Assembly (NCBI RefSeq): GCF_002151125.1
Contig: NZ_MDJZ01000005.1
Location: 310,001 to 374,000, forward strand
Reading direction: 5' to 3'
DNA: 64,000 nt
From: Clavibacter michiganensis
GTDB lineage: Bacteria > Actinomycetota > Actinomycetes > Actinomycetales > Microbacteriaceae
Made by a program: the position numbers and the translations under genes. The notes beneath the pieces are model-generated. The model worked only from the letters and a program-made list of their open reading frames with translations. It was not told the DNA's origin and did no database searches. This document shows, piece after piece, positions 9,092-17,850 of the stretch. Every line of letters begins with the position of its first letter. The first letter of the stretch is position 1.

Positions 9092-10935
9092 TGGGCCGCG
9101 CGCGCGACGGGCTCGTCGTCGGGGCGTCCCGGGTGGTCGCGATCGGCGGCGTCGTCGCGCTCGTCGGCGCGCTGCCCTGGCTCTCCGGCCGGTCGCCCGA
9201 GTACACGATCCTGCGCGCGCGCTACTCCGACCTCGAGGCCACCCCGGAGGCGCTCGCGTCCGTCCGCGCGCAGCTCGGCCTCGACCGCGGGCCGCTCGCC
9301 GTCTCGCTCGACTGGCTGGCGGGCGTGGTGCGCGGCGACCTCGGCACGTCGTGGATCTCCGGCCGCCCGGTCCTCCCCGGCACGCTCGACGCGCTCGGCG
9401 TCTCCCTCACCCTCATGGCCTTCGCGATCGCGGTGGCGCTGGGGATCGCGGCGCTGCTGTGCGTGCCCGCCCTGCGCGACGCGACGCGCGGACGCCGGAG
9501 CCGCGGATCCGGGGCCCTGGCCGCCGCCCTCACGGCGCTGCCCGAGTTCCTCCTCGCGACGGCGCTGCTCGTGGTCGTCGCCGTGTGGCTCCGCTGGGCG
9601 CCCCCGTCCGGCTGGGACGGGCCCGCGAACGCGGCGCTCCCCGCGCTCGCCCTCGGGATCCCGGGCGGCGGGCTCATCGGCCGCCTCCTCGCCGACGCGA
9701 TCCAGGCCGCGTCCGCCGAGCGCTGGGTCGCGACCTGGGCGATGGCGGGCGTGCCGCCCGCGCGGACGACGCTCGCGGTGCTGCGCCGCGCGCTCCCGTC
9801 GGTGCTCGGGCAGATCGGCCTGGTGCTCGTCGGCCTCACGGGCGGCGCGGTCGCGGTCGAGCAGGTCTTCGCGATCCCCGGCATCGGCCGCGCGACCCTC
9901 GGCGCGGCCAGCAGCCAGGACGTGCCGGCGCTCCAGGCGGGCGTGCTCGCGCTCCTCGCGGTCGCCGTCGTCGCGGGCGCGCTGGCGGACCTCGTCCGGC
10001 GCGCGCTCCTCGGCCCCGCCCTCCGCCTCGGATCCCTGCCCGTGCCCGACGCGCGCGTCTCCGCCCGCCGCCGCGACGCCGTCGTGCCGGCCGTCTCCGC
10101 GGGGCTCCTCGCGCTCATCGTCGTGGCGGGCCTCGCGCGGGATCCCCTCGCCACCACCGCCGGACGCCTCGCGCCGCCCTCGTGGGCGCTCCCCTTCGGC
10201 GCCGACGCGAGCGGCCGGGACCTCCTCGGCCGGGTCGGCCACGGCGCCGTGACCACGCTCGGCACCGCGCTCCTCGTGACGCTCGCCTGCTGCGCGATCG
10301 GCCTGGTGCTCGGGCTCCTGCCGCGCGCGTCGCTCGGCCCCATCGAGGTCGCCAACGCCGCGCCGCCGATCCTCGCGGGCATCGTGGTGGCGGCGATCCA
10401 GGGCCCCTCGACCGCGGGCGCCGCCATCGCCGTGGCCGCCGTCGGCTGGGCGCCGCTCGCCGCGCACGCCGGGGCGCTGATGCAGGAGGCGCGCGCGCAG
10501 CCGCACGTGCGGATCCTGCCGGTGCTCGGCGTCGGGCGCGCCCGGATCCTCCTCGGCCACCTCCTGCCCGCGGTCGTCGGCCCGGTGCTGCGGAACGCGA
10601 TGCTCCGGCTGCCCGGGACCGCGCTGACGCTCGCGGCGCTCGGCTTCCTCGGCCTCGGCAGCCCCCGGCCGACGCCCGAGTGGGGCCTGATCCTCAGCGA
10701 GGGCAGCGCCTACGCGGAGCGCGCGCCGTGGGCGGTCGGCGCCCCCGCGCTCGCGCTCGTGCTGGCCGCGGTGCTCGCGGTGTCGCTCTCGGCGCACGAC
10801 CTGACGGGGCTGCTGCGGCGACGCCGCGGATCCGCCGGCGACGCGAGCGCGGCCGACGGGAGCCCGGCCGACCGGAACCCGGTCGACGCGACCCCGGTCG
10901 CGGCTCAGCCAGCCGCCTCCCCCGAGCGCGCGTAG
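9091..10935 (+). CDS. Fused DppB-DppC-type ABC permease
   Basis: 614-residue membrane protein containing both permease subunits of an Opp/Dpp/Nik importer in one chain. The N-terminal half (about 1-310) has the DppB-like opening and the EAA-type loop near WVATWAMAGVPPARTTLAVL. The second half (about 320-590) has the DppC features FGADASGRDLLGRV and a second EAA loop around VRILPVLGVGRARILLGHLL, then LGFLGLGSPRPTPEWG. The first half lacks most of the usual long DppB periplasmic loop. The C-terminal 35 residues are Ala/Pro/Asp-rich. TGATG coupling to the lipoprotein gene. Last gene of the operon. Confidence 0.87.
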   Translation: MGRARDGLVVGASRVVAIGGVVALVGALPWLSGRSPEYTILRARYSDLEATPEALASVRAQLGLDRGPLAVSLDWLAGVVRGDLGTSWISGRPVLPGTLDALGVSLTLMAFAIAVALGIAALLCVPALRDATRGRRSRGSGALAAALTALPEFLLATALLVVVAVWLRWAPPSGWDGPANAALPALALGIPGGGLIGRLLADAIQAASAERWVATWAMAGVPPARTTLAVLRRALPSVLGQIGLVLVGLTGGAVAVEQVFAIPGIGRATLGAASSQDVPALQAGVLALLAVAVVAGALADLVRRALLGPALRLGSLPVPDARVSARRRDAVVPAVSAGLLALIVVAGLARDPLATTAGRLAPPSWALPFGADASGRDLLGRVGHGAVTTLGTALLVTLACCAIGLVLGLLPRASLGPIEVANAAPPILAGIVVAAIQGPSTAGAAIAVAAVGWAPLAAHAGALMQEARAQPHVRILPVLGVGRARILLGHLLPAVVGPVLRNAMLRLPGTALTLAALGFLGLGSPRPTPEWGLILSEGSAYAERAPWAVGAPALALVLAAVLAVSLSAHDLTGLLRRRRGSAGDASAADGSPADRNPVDATPVAAQPAASPERA

Positions 10936-10947
10936 CCGACGCGTCGC

Positions 10948-11256
10948 CTAGCGCCGCTCGTCCGGTCCCGCGTCGTCCGGTCCCGGCTCCTCGCGGCGCC
11001 GGTCCACGGCGACGCCGCCGTCCTCGTCCCACGCGAGGGCGACCGCCTGATCCTCCTCGGTCGGCGACTCCGCGAGCCGCGCGCGCTCCTCGAGCTCCCG
11101 ATGCGTCCACCGGCGCAGCTGCAGGATGCACAGGACGACGCCCACGACGCAGGGGATCGCCACGTACCAGTAGCCGGTGCCGAAGCAGATGAGCGCGACC
11201 GCGCCCAGCGCCTTCGCGACGCCCGGCAGGACAGCGCGTCCGGTCTCGTGCTCCAT
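10948..11256 (-). CDS. Small two-helix membrane protein, unknown function
   Basis: 102 residues: two adjacent hydrophobic segments (about 10-45: VAKALGAVALICFGTGYW then VAIPCVVGVVLCILQL), then a charged, Glu/Asp/Arg-rich cytoplasmic tail. ATG 11256 is chosen over the in-frame ATG 11270 because AGGAG lies five bases before it. It is convergent with the fused permease, only 12 bases apart. I do not recognise the family. Confidence 0.6.
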   Translation of the reverse strand: MEHETGRAVLPGVAKALGAVALICFGTGYWYVAIPCVVGVVLCILQLRRWTHRELEERARLAESPTEEDQAVALAWDEDGGVAVDRRREEPGPDDAGPDERR

Positions 11257-11491
11257 GGGACTCCTCGTCATCGCGGGCGGCGACGCGCGGATCCGCGGCA
11301 CGGGTCCGGGGCGACGCCCCGCCCAGCCTACGGACCGCGCACAGCATCTCCCCATGGGCGTAAACTCACCTCGCCATCACGAGTGGCCCCCTCGACTCCG
11401 CCGCACCCGGCGCCCGCGCCCGACCGGCGCGCCCGCCTCCTCCGCGCGCCCCTGCCGCTCACGCCGCACCAGCCGAAAGCCGTCTCCCCGC

Positions 11492-12910
11492 ATGTCCAGC
11501 ACCCGCGCGGCCAGCGCCGCCGCCCCGTCCGCATCCACCGCACCGCCCGCCGGGAACTCCCGCTCGCGCGTCATCATCGCGAGCCTCATCGGCACGTCGA
11601 TCGAGTTCTACGACTTCTACGTCTACGCGACCGCCGCGGTGCTCGTCTTCCCCGCGCTCTTCTTCGCGAACGACGACCCGACCGTCGCGCAGCTCGCGTC
11701 CTTCGCGGTCTTCGGCGTCGCGTTCATCGCGCGGCCCATCGGATCCATCCTCTTCGGGCACTTCGGCGACCGCGTCGGCCGCAAGGGCACGCTCGTCGCG
11801 TCGCTGCTCACCATGGGCATCGCGACCGTGCTGATCGGCTGCCTCCCCACCGCGCTCACGCCCGGCTGGGAGGTGGCGGCCCCCGCGCTCCTCGTGATCA
11901 TGCGCTTCGGCCAGGGCCTCGGCCTCGGCGGCGAGTGGAGCGGCGCCGCGCTGCTGGCCACCGAGAACGCGCCCGCCGGCAAGCGCGCCATCTACGGCAC
12001 GTTCCCGCAGCTGGGCGCCCCCATCGGCTTCATCGTCGCCAACGGCGTGTTCCTCGCGCTGAGCCTCGGCCTCACCCCCGAGCAGTTCCAGTCGTGGGGC
12101 TGGCGCGTCCCGTTCCTCGCGAGCGCCGTGCTCGTGATCGTCGGCCTGTACGTCCGCCTCAAGCTCATCGAGACGCCCGCGTTCCAGAAGGTCGTCGACT
12201 CCGGCGAGGTCGCGAAGCTGCCCGTCGCGCGCGTCTTCGTCACGAGCTGGCGCCCGCTGATCCTCGGCACGTTCATCATGCTGGCGACCTACACGCTCTT
12301 CTACCTGATGACCACGTTCACGCTCACCTACGGCACCACGGCGCGCGACGCCGCCGCCGCCGAGGCGGCCGCGACCGCAGCGGGCAAGACCTTCAACCCG
12401 GACACGTTCGCCGCGGGCCTCGGCTACGCGCGGAACGACTTCCTGCTCATGCTCATCGTCGGCGTCGTGTTCTTCGGGATCTTCACGATGGTCTCGGGGC
12501 CGCTCGCGGAGAGGTACGGCCGCCGCAAGATGCTCATCGCGACGACCCTCGGGATCCTCGTCTTCGGCCTGCTCTTCGTGCCCCTGTTCGCGGGCGGCTT
12601 CGTGGGCACGATGGTGCTGCTCATCATCGGCTTCACGCTCATGGGCCTCACCTTCGGCCCGATGGGCGCGGTGCTGCCCGAGCTCTTCCCGACGAACGTG
12701 CGCTACACGGGATCCGCGATCAGCTACAACGTCGCCAGCATCCTCGGCGCCGCGGTCGCGCCCTTCATCGCGGTGGCGCTCTGGCAGCTGCTCGACGGGA
12801 ACGTGCTGCTCGTCGGCGTGTACCTCAGCGCGATGGCGGCGATCACGCTCGTCGCGCTCATCATCAGCCGCGAGACGCGCGACGCCGACTACGCGGGGAA
12901 CGTCAGCTGA
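11492..12910 (+). CDS. MHS-family MFS symporter, copy 1
   Basis: Metabolite:H+ symporter of 472 residues and 12 helices. Family features: GTSIEFYDFYVYATAAVLVFP in helix 1, ARPIGSILFGHFGDRVGRK (first MFS loop), GLGLGGEWSGAALLATENAP, and RETRDADY at the C-terminus. Related members carry shikimate, alpha-ketoglutarate, citrate or proline/betaine; the substrate cannot be read here. ATG 11492 begins the Ser/Ala-rich cytoplasmic head; the frame stays open upstream but that part looks non-coding. It is followed by a close paralogue in tandem. Confidence 0.88.
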   Translation: MSSTRAASAAAPSASTAPPAGNSRSRVIIASLIGTSIEFYDFYVYATAAVLVFPALFFANDDPTVAQLASFAVFGVAFIARPIGSILFGHFGDRVGRKGTLVASLLTMGIATVLIGCLPTALTPGWEVAAPALLVIMRFGQGLGLGGEWSGAALLATENAPAGKRAIYGTFPQLGAPIGFIVANGVFLALSLGLTPEQFQSWGWRVPFLASAVLVIVGLYVRLKLIETPAFQKVVDSGEVAKLPVARVFVTSWRPLILGTFIMLATYTLFYLMTTFTLTYGTTARDAAAAEAAATAAGKTFNPDTFAAGLGYARNDFLLMLIVGVVFFGIFTMVSGPLAERYGRRKMLIATTLGILVFGLLFVPLFAGGFVGTMVLLIIGFTLMGLTFGPMGAVLPELFPTNVRYTGSAISYNVASILGAAVAPFIAVALWQLLDGNVLLVGVYLSAMAAITLVALIISRETRDADYAGNVS

Positions 12911-13015
12911 TCCGCGGCGTGTGAGCCGTTCGCCCGGAGGGGCGGGGAGCGCCGGTACCGTCGGCGCGCCACGAACCGTGGCGTCTCCCCGTCCCCCGAG
13001 TCGGAAGCCACCGCC

Positions 13016-14431
13016 ATGACCGCTGCCCCCACCGCCGCACCGCCCGCATCCGCCCCGGCCAACCCGCGCTCGCGCGTGCTGGTCGCGAGCCTCGTCGGGA
13101 CGTCCATCGAGTTCTTCGACTTCTACGTCTACGCCACCGCGGCCGTGCTGGTGTTCCCGGCCCTCTTCTTCGCGAACGACGACCCCGCGGTCGCGCAGCT
13201 CCAGTCGCTGGCCGTGTTCGGCGTGGCGTTCTTCGCCCGGCCCATCGGATCCGTGGTCTTCGGCCACTTCGGCGACCGGTTCGGCCGCACGCGCACGCTC
13301 GTCGCGTCGCTGCTCACCATGGGCGTCGCCACCGTGCTCGTCGGCTGCCTGCCGAGCGGGCTCACGCCGGGCTGGGAGGTCGCGGCCCCCGCCGCCCTCG
13401 CCGTGCTGCGCTTCGTCCAGGGCCTCGGCCTCGGCGGCGAGTGGGGCGGCGCCGCGCTGCTCGCGACGGAGAACGCGCCCGCGGGCAATCGGGCCGTCTA
13501 CGGCACCTTCCCCCAGCTCGGTGCGCCCGTGGGCTTCATCCTGGCCAACGGCCTGTTCCTCGTCCTGTCGCTGACGCTCTCCCCCGCCGACCTGCAGGCG
13601 TGGGGCTGGCGCGTGCCGTTCCTCGCGAGCGCCGTCCTCGTGCTCGTGGGCCTCTACGTCCGCGTGAAGCTCGTCGAGGCGCCGGAGTTCCAGGCCGTGC
13701 TCGACCGCGGCGCGACCTCCCGGCTGCCGCTCGGCCGCACGCTGCGCACGGGCTGGCGCGGGCTGATCCTCGGAGCGCTCGCCCTGCTCGCCACCTTCAC
13801 GCTCTTCTACCTCATGACCACGTTCGCGGTCACCTACGCCACGTCGCCGCGCATCGCGGAGGCCGCCGAGGCCGCCGCCACGACCGCGGGCAAGCCGTTC
13901 GACGCGTCCGCGTTCCACGCCGGCCTCGGCTACGCCCGCACCGACTTCCTGCTCATGCTGCTCGTCGGCGTGGTGTTCTTCGCCGCCGCCATCGTGGTGT
14001 CCGGCGCGCTCGCCCAGCGGCGCGGCGCGCGTCCCGTCGTGGTCGCGAGCGCGGTCGGCATGGTCGTCTTCGGCGTGCTCTTCGACCCGCTGCTGGCCGC
14101 CGGCCTCCCCGGCACGCTCATGTTCGTCGTGCTCGGCTTCGTGCTCATCGGCCTCGCGTACGGCGCCGTCGGATCCCTGCTGCCGGGCATGTTCGCCGCC
14201 GACGTCCGCTACACGGGCGCGTCCCTCGCGTTCAGCCTCGCGGGCATCATCGGCGGGGCGGTCGCGCCGTTCATCGCCACCTGGCTGTGGGACGTGGGCG
14301 GCGGCGGCGTGGGCCTCGTCGGGATCTACCTCAGCGTCGCGTCCGCCATCTCGCTCGTGGCGTTCCTCGTGGCCCGCGAGCACGACACGGCCGACGCGAC
14401 GTCCGCCGGCGCGGTCGACGCGACGCGCTGA
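13016..14431 (+). CDS. MHS-family MFS symporter, copy 2
   Basis: 471-residue paralogue of the preceding gene, closely similar along its length (GTSIEFFDFYVYATAAVLVFP, ARPIGSVVFGHFGDRFGRT, GLGLGGEWGGAALLATENAP). It differs mainly in loops and the last helices, and replaces the C-terminal SRETRDAD with AREHDTADAT. Probably a tandem duplication whose copies have diverged in substrate or regulation. The 105-bp spacer contains two short hairpins (12949-12967 and 12967-12981) but no clear SD. Confidence 0.88.
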   Translation: MTAAPTAAPPASAPANPRSRVLVASLVGTSIEFFDFYVYATAAVLVFPALFFANDDPAVAQLQSLAVFGVAFFARPIGSVVFGHFGDRFGRTRTLVASLLTMGVATVLVGCLPSGLTPGWEVAAPAALAVLRFVQGLGLGGEWGGAALLATENAPAGNRAVYGTFPQLGAPVGFILANGLFLVLSLTLSPADLQAWGWRVPFLASAVLVLVGLYVRVKLVEAPEFQAVLDRGATSRLPLGRTLRTGWRGLILGALALLATFTLFYLMTTFAVTYATSPRIAEAAEAAATTAGKPFDASAFHAGLGYARTDFLLMLLVGVVFFAAAIVVSGALAQRRGARPVVVASAVGMVVFGVLFDPLLAAGLPGTLMFVVLGFVLIGLAYGAVGSLLPGMFAADVRYTGASLAFSLAGIIGGAVAPFIATWLWDVGGGGVGLVGIYLSVASAISLVAFLVAREHDTADATSAGAVDATR

Positions 14432-14438
14432 CCGGCAC

Positions 14439-14474
14439 GGGACGCAGGGCCGGGCCGGCGCATCGGCCCGTCCC
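14439..14474. terminator. Possible terminator between convergent genes
   Basis: GGGACG (14439-14444) pairs with CGTCCC (14469-14474), and inner GGCCG/CGGCC sequences can extend the stem. It lies between the stop of the second MHS symporter and the convergent membrane protein. Imperfect, hence low confidence. Confidence 0.35.
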
Positions 14475-14498
14475 TCCGCGCGTGCGCGCGGCACCCGC

Positions 14499-15197
14499 TC
14501 ACCAGGCGCGGCGGATGGTCTCCACGCGGGCCCGCATCGCGGCCGACCGCCCGTGCACCAGCAGGCCCACGACGAGGCCGGCGGACGCCACGAGGATCAC
14601 GGGCGGCAGCGCGAAGAGCAGCGGGATGAGCGGCGACGCCTCCGCCCCCGCGAGGAGCAGGCCGAGGGTCTGGCCGAGGATCCAGGACGCCGCCGTGCCC
14701 GTGCCGACCACGAGGAGGCAGAGGCGGGCCAGCGGTTCGAGCAGCCGCCCGCGGACGACGAGGACCCCGAGCACCGCGAGCGCCCCAACGTGCACCGCGT
14801 ACACGCCCTGCGACAGCACGACGACGACCGGCGGCTCCACCAGCCCCGCCGATCCGGGCGGGTCCCCGAGCATCAGGCCGACGAGGATCCGCGCGAGCGT
14901 GAAGGCCACCTGCGCGCCCGCGGCCACCAGCGCCGCGATCCCCGCCGCGCGCGACGCCTGCAGCAGCCCCGGCTCGCCGCGTACGCCCCGCGCGAGGACG
15001 ACCGCGGCGGCCACCACGAGGACCAGCACCACGACGTCCACCACGGGCCCCTGCAGCACGATCGCGGACGCCATGTCCGGCGTCGGCTGGATCCGGGAGC
15101 CGCCGAGCAGACCGGGCTGCAGCAGGAGCGCACCGGCGGACGCGAGCCCCGCCACCAGCGTCGTCCTGCGTGATCCGCTCATGGCCGTCGCGCGCAT
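14499..15197 (-). CDS. Polytopic membrane protein, unknown function
   Basis: 232 residues with about six hydrophobic segments, for example VVDVVVLVLVVAAAVVLARG, GVYAVHVGALAVLGVLVVRG and LIPLLFALPPVILVASAGLV. Short charged ends (RRTT; RSAAMRARVETIRRAW). ATG 15197 is chosen because GGGGGA precedes it by about six bases; ATG 15182 has no SD. DUF2975-like small membrane proteins have similar length and topology, but I cannot confirm that assignment. Convergent with the second MHS symporter. Confidence 0.65.
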   Translation of the reverse strand: MRATAMSGSRRTTLVAGLASAGALLLQPGLLGGSRIQPTPDMASAIVLQGPVVDVVVLVLVVAAAVVLARGVRGEPGLLQASRAAGIAALVAAGAQVAFTLARILVGLMLGDPPGSAGLVEPPVVVVLSQGVYAVHVGALAVLGVLVVRGRLLEPLARLCLLVVGTGTAASWILGQTLGLLLAGAEASPLIPLLFALPPVILVASAGLVVGLLVHGRSAAMRARVETIRRAW

Positions 15198-15317
15198 CGC
15201 ATCCCCCATCGCCGTCGATGCCCCGAACCTAGCCGGACCACGGCGCGGACGGGACCCCGCGCCCCCGTCCCGTCCGGGGGCTCGCCCGTCGACCGGCGCA
15301 CCGCTATCGTCGCTGGC

Positions 15318-15872
15318 ATGCAGCCGTCCGCATCGCCCCGGGTCCTCGCGGTCGCGCGCGACGATGCCCATCGCTTCTCCAAGCCCGTCCGCCCGTCCAT
15401 CACCCTCCTCGCCGGCCTCGGGGTCGAGGGCGACGCGCACCTCGGCACCACCGTGCAGCACCTCTCGCGGAAGCGCCGCGATCCGGATGCGCCGAACCTC
15501 CGCCAGGTGCACCTGGTCCACGCCGAGCTGCACGAGGAGCTCGCGGACAAGGGGTACGAGGTGGGGCCGGGCGACCTCGGCGAGAACGTCACGACCGCGG
15601 GCGTCCCGCTCCTCGACCTGCCCACGGGCACGCGCCTGCACCTCGGCGACGAGGCCGTGGTGGAGCTGACGGGCCTCCGGAACCCCTGCATCCAGATCGA
15701 CCGGCTCGGCACGGGCGCCATGAAGGCGGTGCTCGACCGTGACGCCGACGGGAACGTCGTGCGGAAGTCCGGCGTGATGGGCGTCGTGATCACCGGCGGC
15801 GAGGTCCGCCCCGACGACGCCGTGCGCGTGGAGCTGCCCGCAGGCGAGCAGCGGGCGCTGCAGCCGGTGTGA
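15318..15872 (+). CDS. MOSC domain protein
   Basis: 184 residues forming one MOSC domain, the fold found in molybdenum-cofactor sulfurase C-termini and YiiM-like proteins that act on N-hydroxylated compounds. Visible: GVEGDAHLGTTVQH near the start, LRQVHLVHAELHEEL, GDLGENVTTAGVPLLDLPTGTRLHLG, and a conserved Cys in LTGLRNPCIQID. These are stand-alone cytoplasmic MOSC features; the substrate is unknown. The 3' end overlaps a small downstream ORF. Confidence 0.82.
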   Translation: MQPSASPRVLAVARDDAHRFSKPVRPSITLLAGLGVEGDAHLGTTVQHLSRKRRDPDAPNLRQVHLVHAELHEELADKGYEVGPGDLGENVTTAGVPLLDLPTGTRLHLGDEAVVELTGLRNPCIQIDRLGTGAMKAVLDRDADGNVVRKSGVMGVVITGGEVRPDDAVRVELPAGEQRALQPV

Positions 15873-16081
15873 TCGTCGCCGACATGAGGATCCTCGCGGC
15901 AGCCCTGGGCGGCTTCGGCGCGCTCGTCGTCGCGGTCGCGCTCGGCGCCGTGATGGGCGGGATCGCCGGCGAGGAGCCGGGCGGCATCGCGATCGCGTGG
16001 TGGTTCGCGGCGGCCGGCGCCGCGATCGCGCTGGTCGGGCTCGGCGTGGAGCTCCTGCGTCGGCGAGGGATGCGCCGCTAG
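15869..16081 (+). CDS. Small membrane protein, unknown
   Basis: 70 residues if GTG 15869 is used (GTGA overlap with the MOSC stop), or 65 from ATG 15884. Neither start has a clear SD, so translational coupling favours the GTG. Two hydrophobic helices, LAAALGGFGALVVAVALGAVMGG and IAWWFAAAGAAIALVGLGVELL, end in an Arg-rich RRRGMRR tail. The stop overlaps the end of the convergent gene by four bases. Confidence 0.5.
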   Translation: MIVADMRILAAALGGFGALVVAVALGAVMGGIAGEEPGGIAIAWWFAAAGAAIALVGLGVELLRRRGMRR

Positions 16082-16920
16082 GAGCGGGTCCCGTCGGCGC
16101 GGTCGCCGTCCTGCGGCTCGACCGTGCGCGCGTCCACGGTGGCGCGCTCACGGCGCCGGCGGAGCATGCCGCGCACCACGATGGCGAGCACCACGGCCAG
16201 CGCTGCGATCGCCCCGACCGTGCACACGACGACCAGCACGCGGTCGCCCTCCGTGCGCACCTCGGTGACGCGCGCCACCTGATACAGCAGGTACGCGACG
16301 GTGCCGGCGAACGTCGCCAGCGCCCCCTCCGCCTGCTCGCGGAAGCGCGTGCGGGGATCCGAGGGCATGCGGCCAGCCTGCCATGGGGCCGCGCGCGCAG
16401 CATGGCACGGCCTATCGCCCCGCGGTAGGGAGGCCTCCGCGCGCGCCGCCCGCTCGCGATGGTCGACCCCGACCATCACGCTGCTGTCGACGCGGTCGAA
16501 GAGCTGGACCTCCACCTCCAGCTCGCCGACGTCCCACGACACCGGGCTCGGCTGGTCGTCGAAGACCGGGCGGGCGGGACCGAGGCCGGCGGTGAGGGCC
16601 GCGACGAGCGCATCGTGATCGCACCGGACGAGCGGATCCCGCGGGCCGCCGTGCCGTGCCAGGAAGAAGCCGACGCCCGTGACCTCGCCCGCGTGGGTGC
16701 CGTAGGAGAGGTGGTCGACGGCGTCGGGTCCACCGGCCAGCGCGCGGAGCTCGGAGTCCGGGGCGTACGCGTCGACCTCGCCCGTGGGACGCGCGCCGAG
16801 GGCGGCGAGCATCCGCTCCGCCTCCGCGACGTCGCGCGGCGACGGCGGCGTCGCGAGCGCGCGGACGAACGCGACGACGGCCGCGGTCGCGTCGTGCGGA
16901 TCCGGCGACTCGTCGCCCAC
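16078..16920 (-). CDS. Hypothetical two-part protein (soluble domain plus membrane tail)
   Basis: One open frame of 280 residues from GTG 16920, seven bases after the kinase stop. The first 150 or so residues are soluble (DAVDHLSYGTHAGEVTGVGFFLARHGG; WDVGELEVEVQLFDRVDSSVMVGVD) and of unrecognised family. Then about 30 Arg/Ala/Pro-rich residues look untranslated. From M at 16368 a 96-residue segment with two helices (FAGTVAYLLYQVARV; VVVCTVGAIAALAVVLAIVV) and an acidic tail follows. It may be two genes: a lost stop or frameshift near 16410-16480 would separate them, since stops exist in another minus frame there. Read as one ORF, but uncertain. Confidence 0.5.
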   Translation of the reverse strand: MGDESPDPHDATAAVVAFVRALATPPSPRDVAEAERMLAALGARPTGEVDAYAPDSELRALAGGPDAVDHLSYGTHAGEVTGVGFFLARHGGPRDPLVRCDHDALVAALTAGLGPARPVFDDQPSPVSWDVGELEVEVQLFDRVDSSVMVGVDHRERAARAEASLPRGDRPCHAARAAPWQAGRMPSDPRTRFREQAEGALATFAGTVAYLLYQVARVTEVRTEGDRVLVVVCTVGAIAALAVVLAIVVRGMLRRRRERATVDARTVEPQDGDRADGTRS

Positions 16921-16925
16921 GCGGA

Positions 16926-17750
16926 TCAGTCGTCCGCGGGCTGCGCGCCCTGCCGCTGGACGACGACGGCCGCGGCGTCGGCGGCGACGACCAGGGCGCC
17001 CTCGCGGTCGGCGCCCGCGGCGAGCGCGGAGGCCAGCGCGCCGCAGAACGCGTCGCCCGCGCCCGTCGTGTCGACGACGCGGGTGACCCGCGACGCGGGG
17101 ACCTCGACGTGGCCCCACATCGCGCCCTCGGCGCCGAGGGTGACGAGCAGCGACGCGGGAGCGGGCGTGCCCGACTCGCGGAGGAGCCCGGCCTCGTGCT
17201 CGTTGACGACCACGGGATCCGCGAGCGCGAGCACGTCGGCGGGCAGCGCGGCGAAGGGCGCGAGGTTCAGCACGATGCGGGCCCCGGCGGCATGCGCCCG
17301 GCGGACGCCCTCCGCGACGGTGTCGAGGGGCAGCTCGAGGGAGGCGAGCAGGACGTCGCCCGCCGCGAGCGCGTCGAGCGGATCCAGGTGCGCCGACGCC
17401 ACGCGGCCGTTGGCGCCGGGCGCGACGATGATCGTGTTCTCGCCGTCGTCGTCGACCGCGATGATCGCGAGGCCCGTGGTCGCGTCCGCCACGGTGGCGA
17501 GGCCCGACACGTCGACGCCGCGGTCCGCCAGGCGCGCGCGGTACGCGGATCCGTCGGCGTCGTCGCCCACGGCCCCCACCATCGCGACCTCGCCGCCGGC
17601 GTCGGCCGCCGCGACCGCCTGGTTCGCGCCCTTGCCGCCCCAGAGCCGCTCGGGGTCGGATCCGATGAGCGTCTCCCCCGGCTGCGGATGCCGCGGCACG
17701 CGCACCACCTGGTCGACGTTGAGCGATCCGAGCACCACGACGCGGCCCAT
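16926..17750 (-). CDS. PfkB-family sugar kinase (ribokinase-like)
   Basis: Phosphorylates a sugar, probably ribose or a related pentose/nucleoside, with ATP. 274 residues: LGSLNVDQVVRVPRHPQPGET with the N-terminal GGKGANQAVAAADAGG substrate loop, and the C-terminal PfkB signature DTTGAGDAF at 227-235 with catalytic D233. Somewhat shorter than E. coli RbsK (309), with a compact C-terminus. ATG 17750 is preferred to GTG 17756 because GGAGG stands nine bases before it. No rbs transporter genes are adjacent, so the substrate is inferred from family only. Confidence 0.82.
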   Translation of the reverse strand: MGRVVVLGSLNVDQVVRVPRHPQPGETLIGSDPERLWGGKGANQAVAAADAGGEVAMVGAVGDDADGSAYRARLADRGVDVSGLATVADATTGLAIIAVDDDGENTIIVAPGANGRVASAHLDPLDALAAGDVLLASLELPLDTVAEGVRRAHAAGARIVLNLAPFAALPADVLALADPVVVNEHEAGLLRESGTPAPASLLVTLGAEGAMWGHVEVPASRVTRVVDTTGAGDAFCGALASALAAGADREGALVVAADAAAVVVQRQGAQPADD

Positions 17751-17850
17751 GGGCACCTGCCTCCCCCGGCTCGCAGCCGGCCGCGCCCGGGTGGCGCTCC
17801 CCGCCAGGGTACCGAGCGGATCCGGCGCCGGGCACCGCGGCCCGTCGCCG

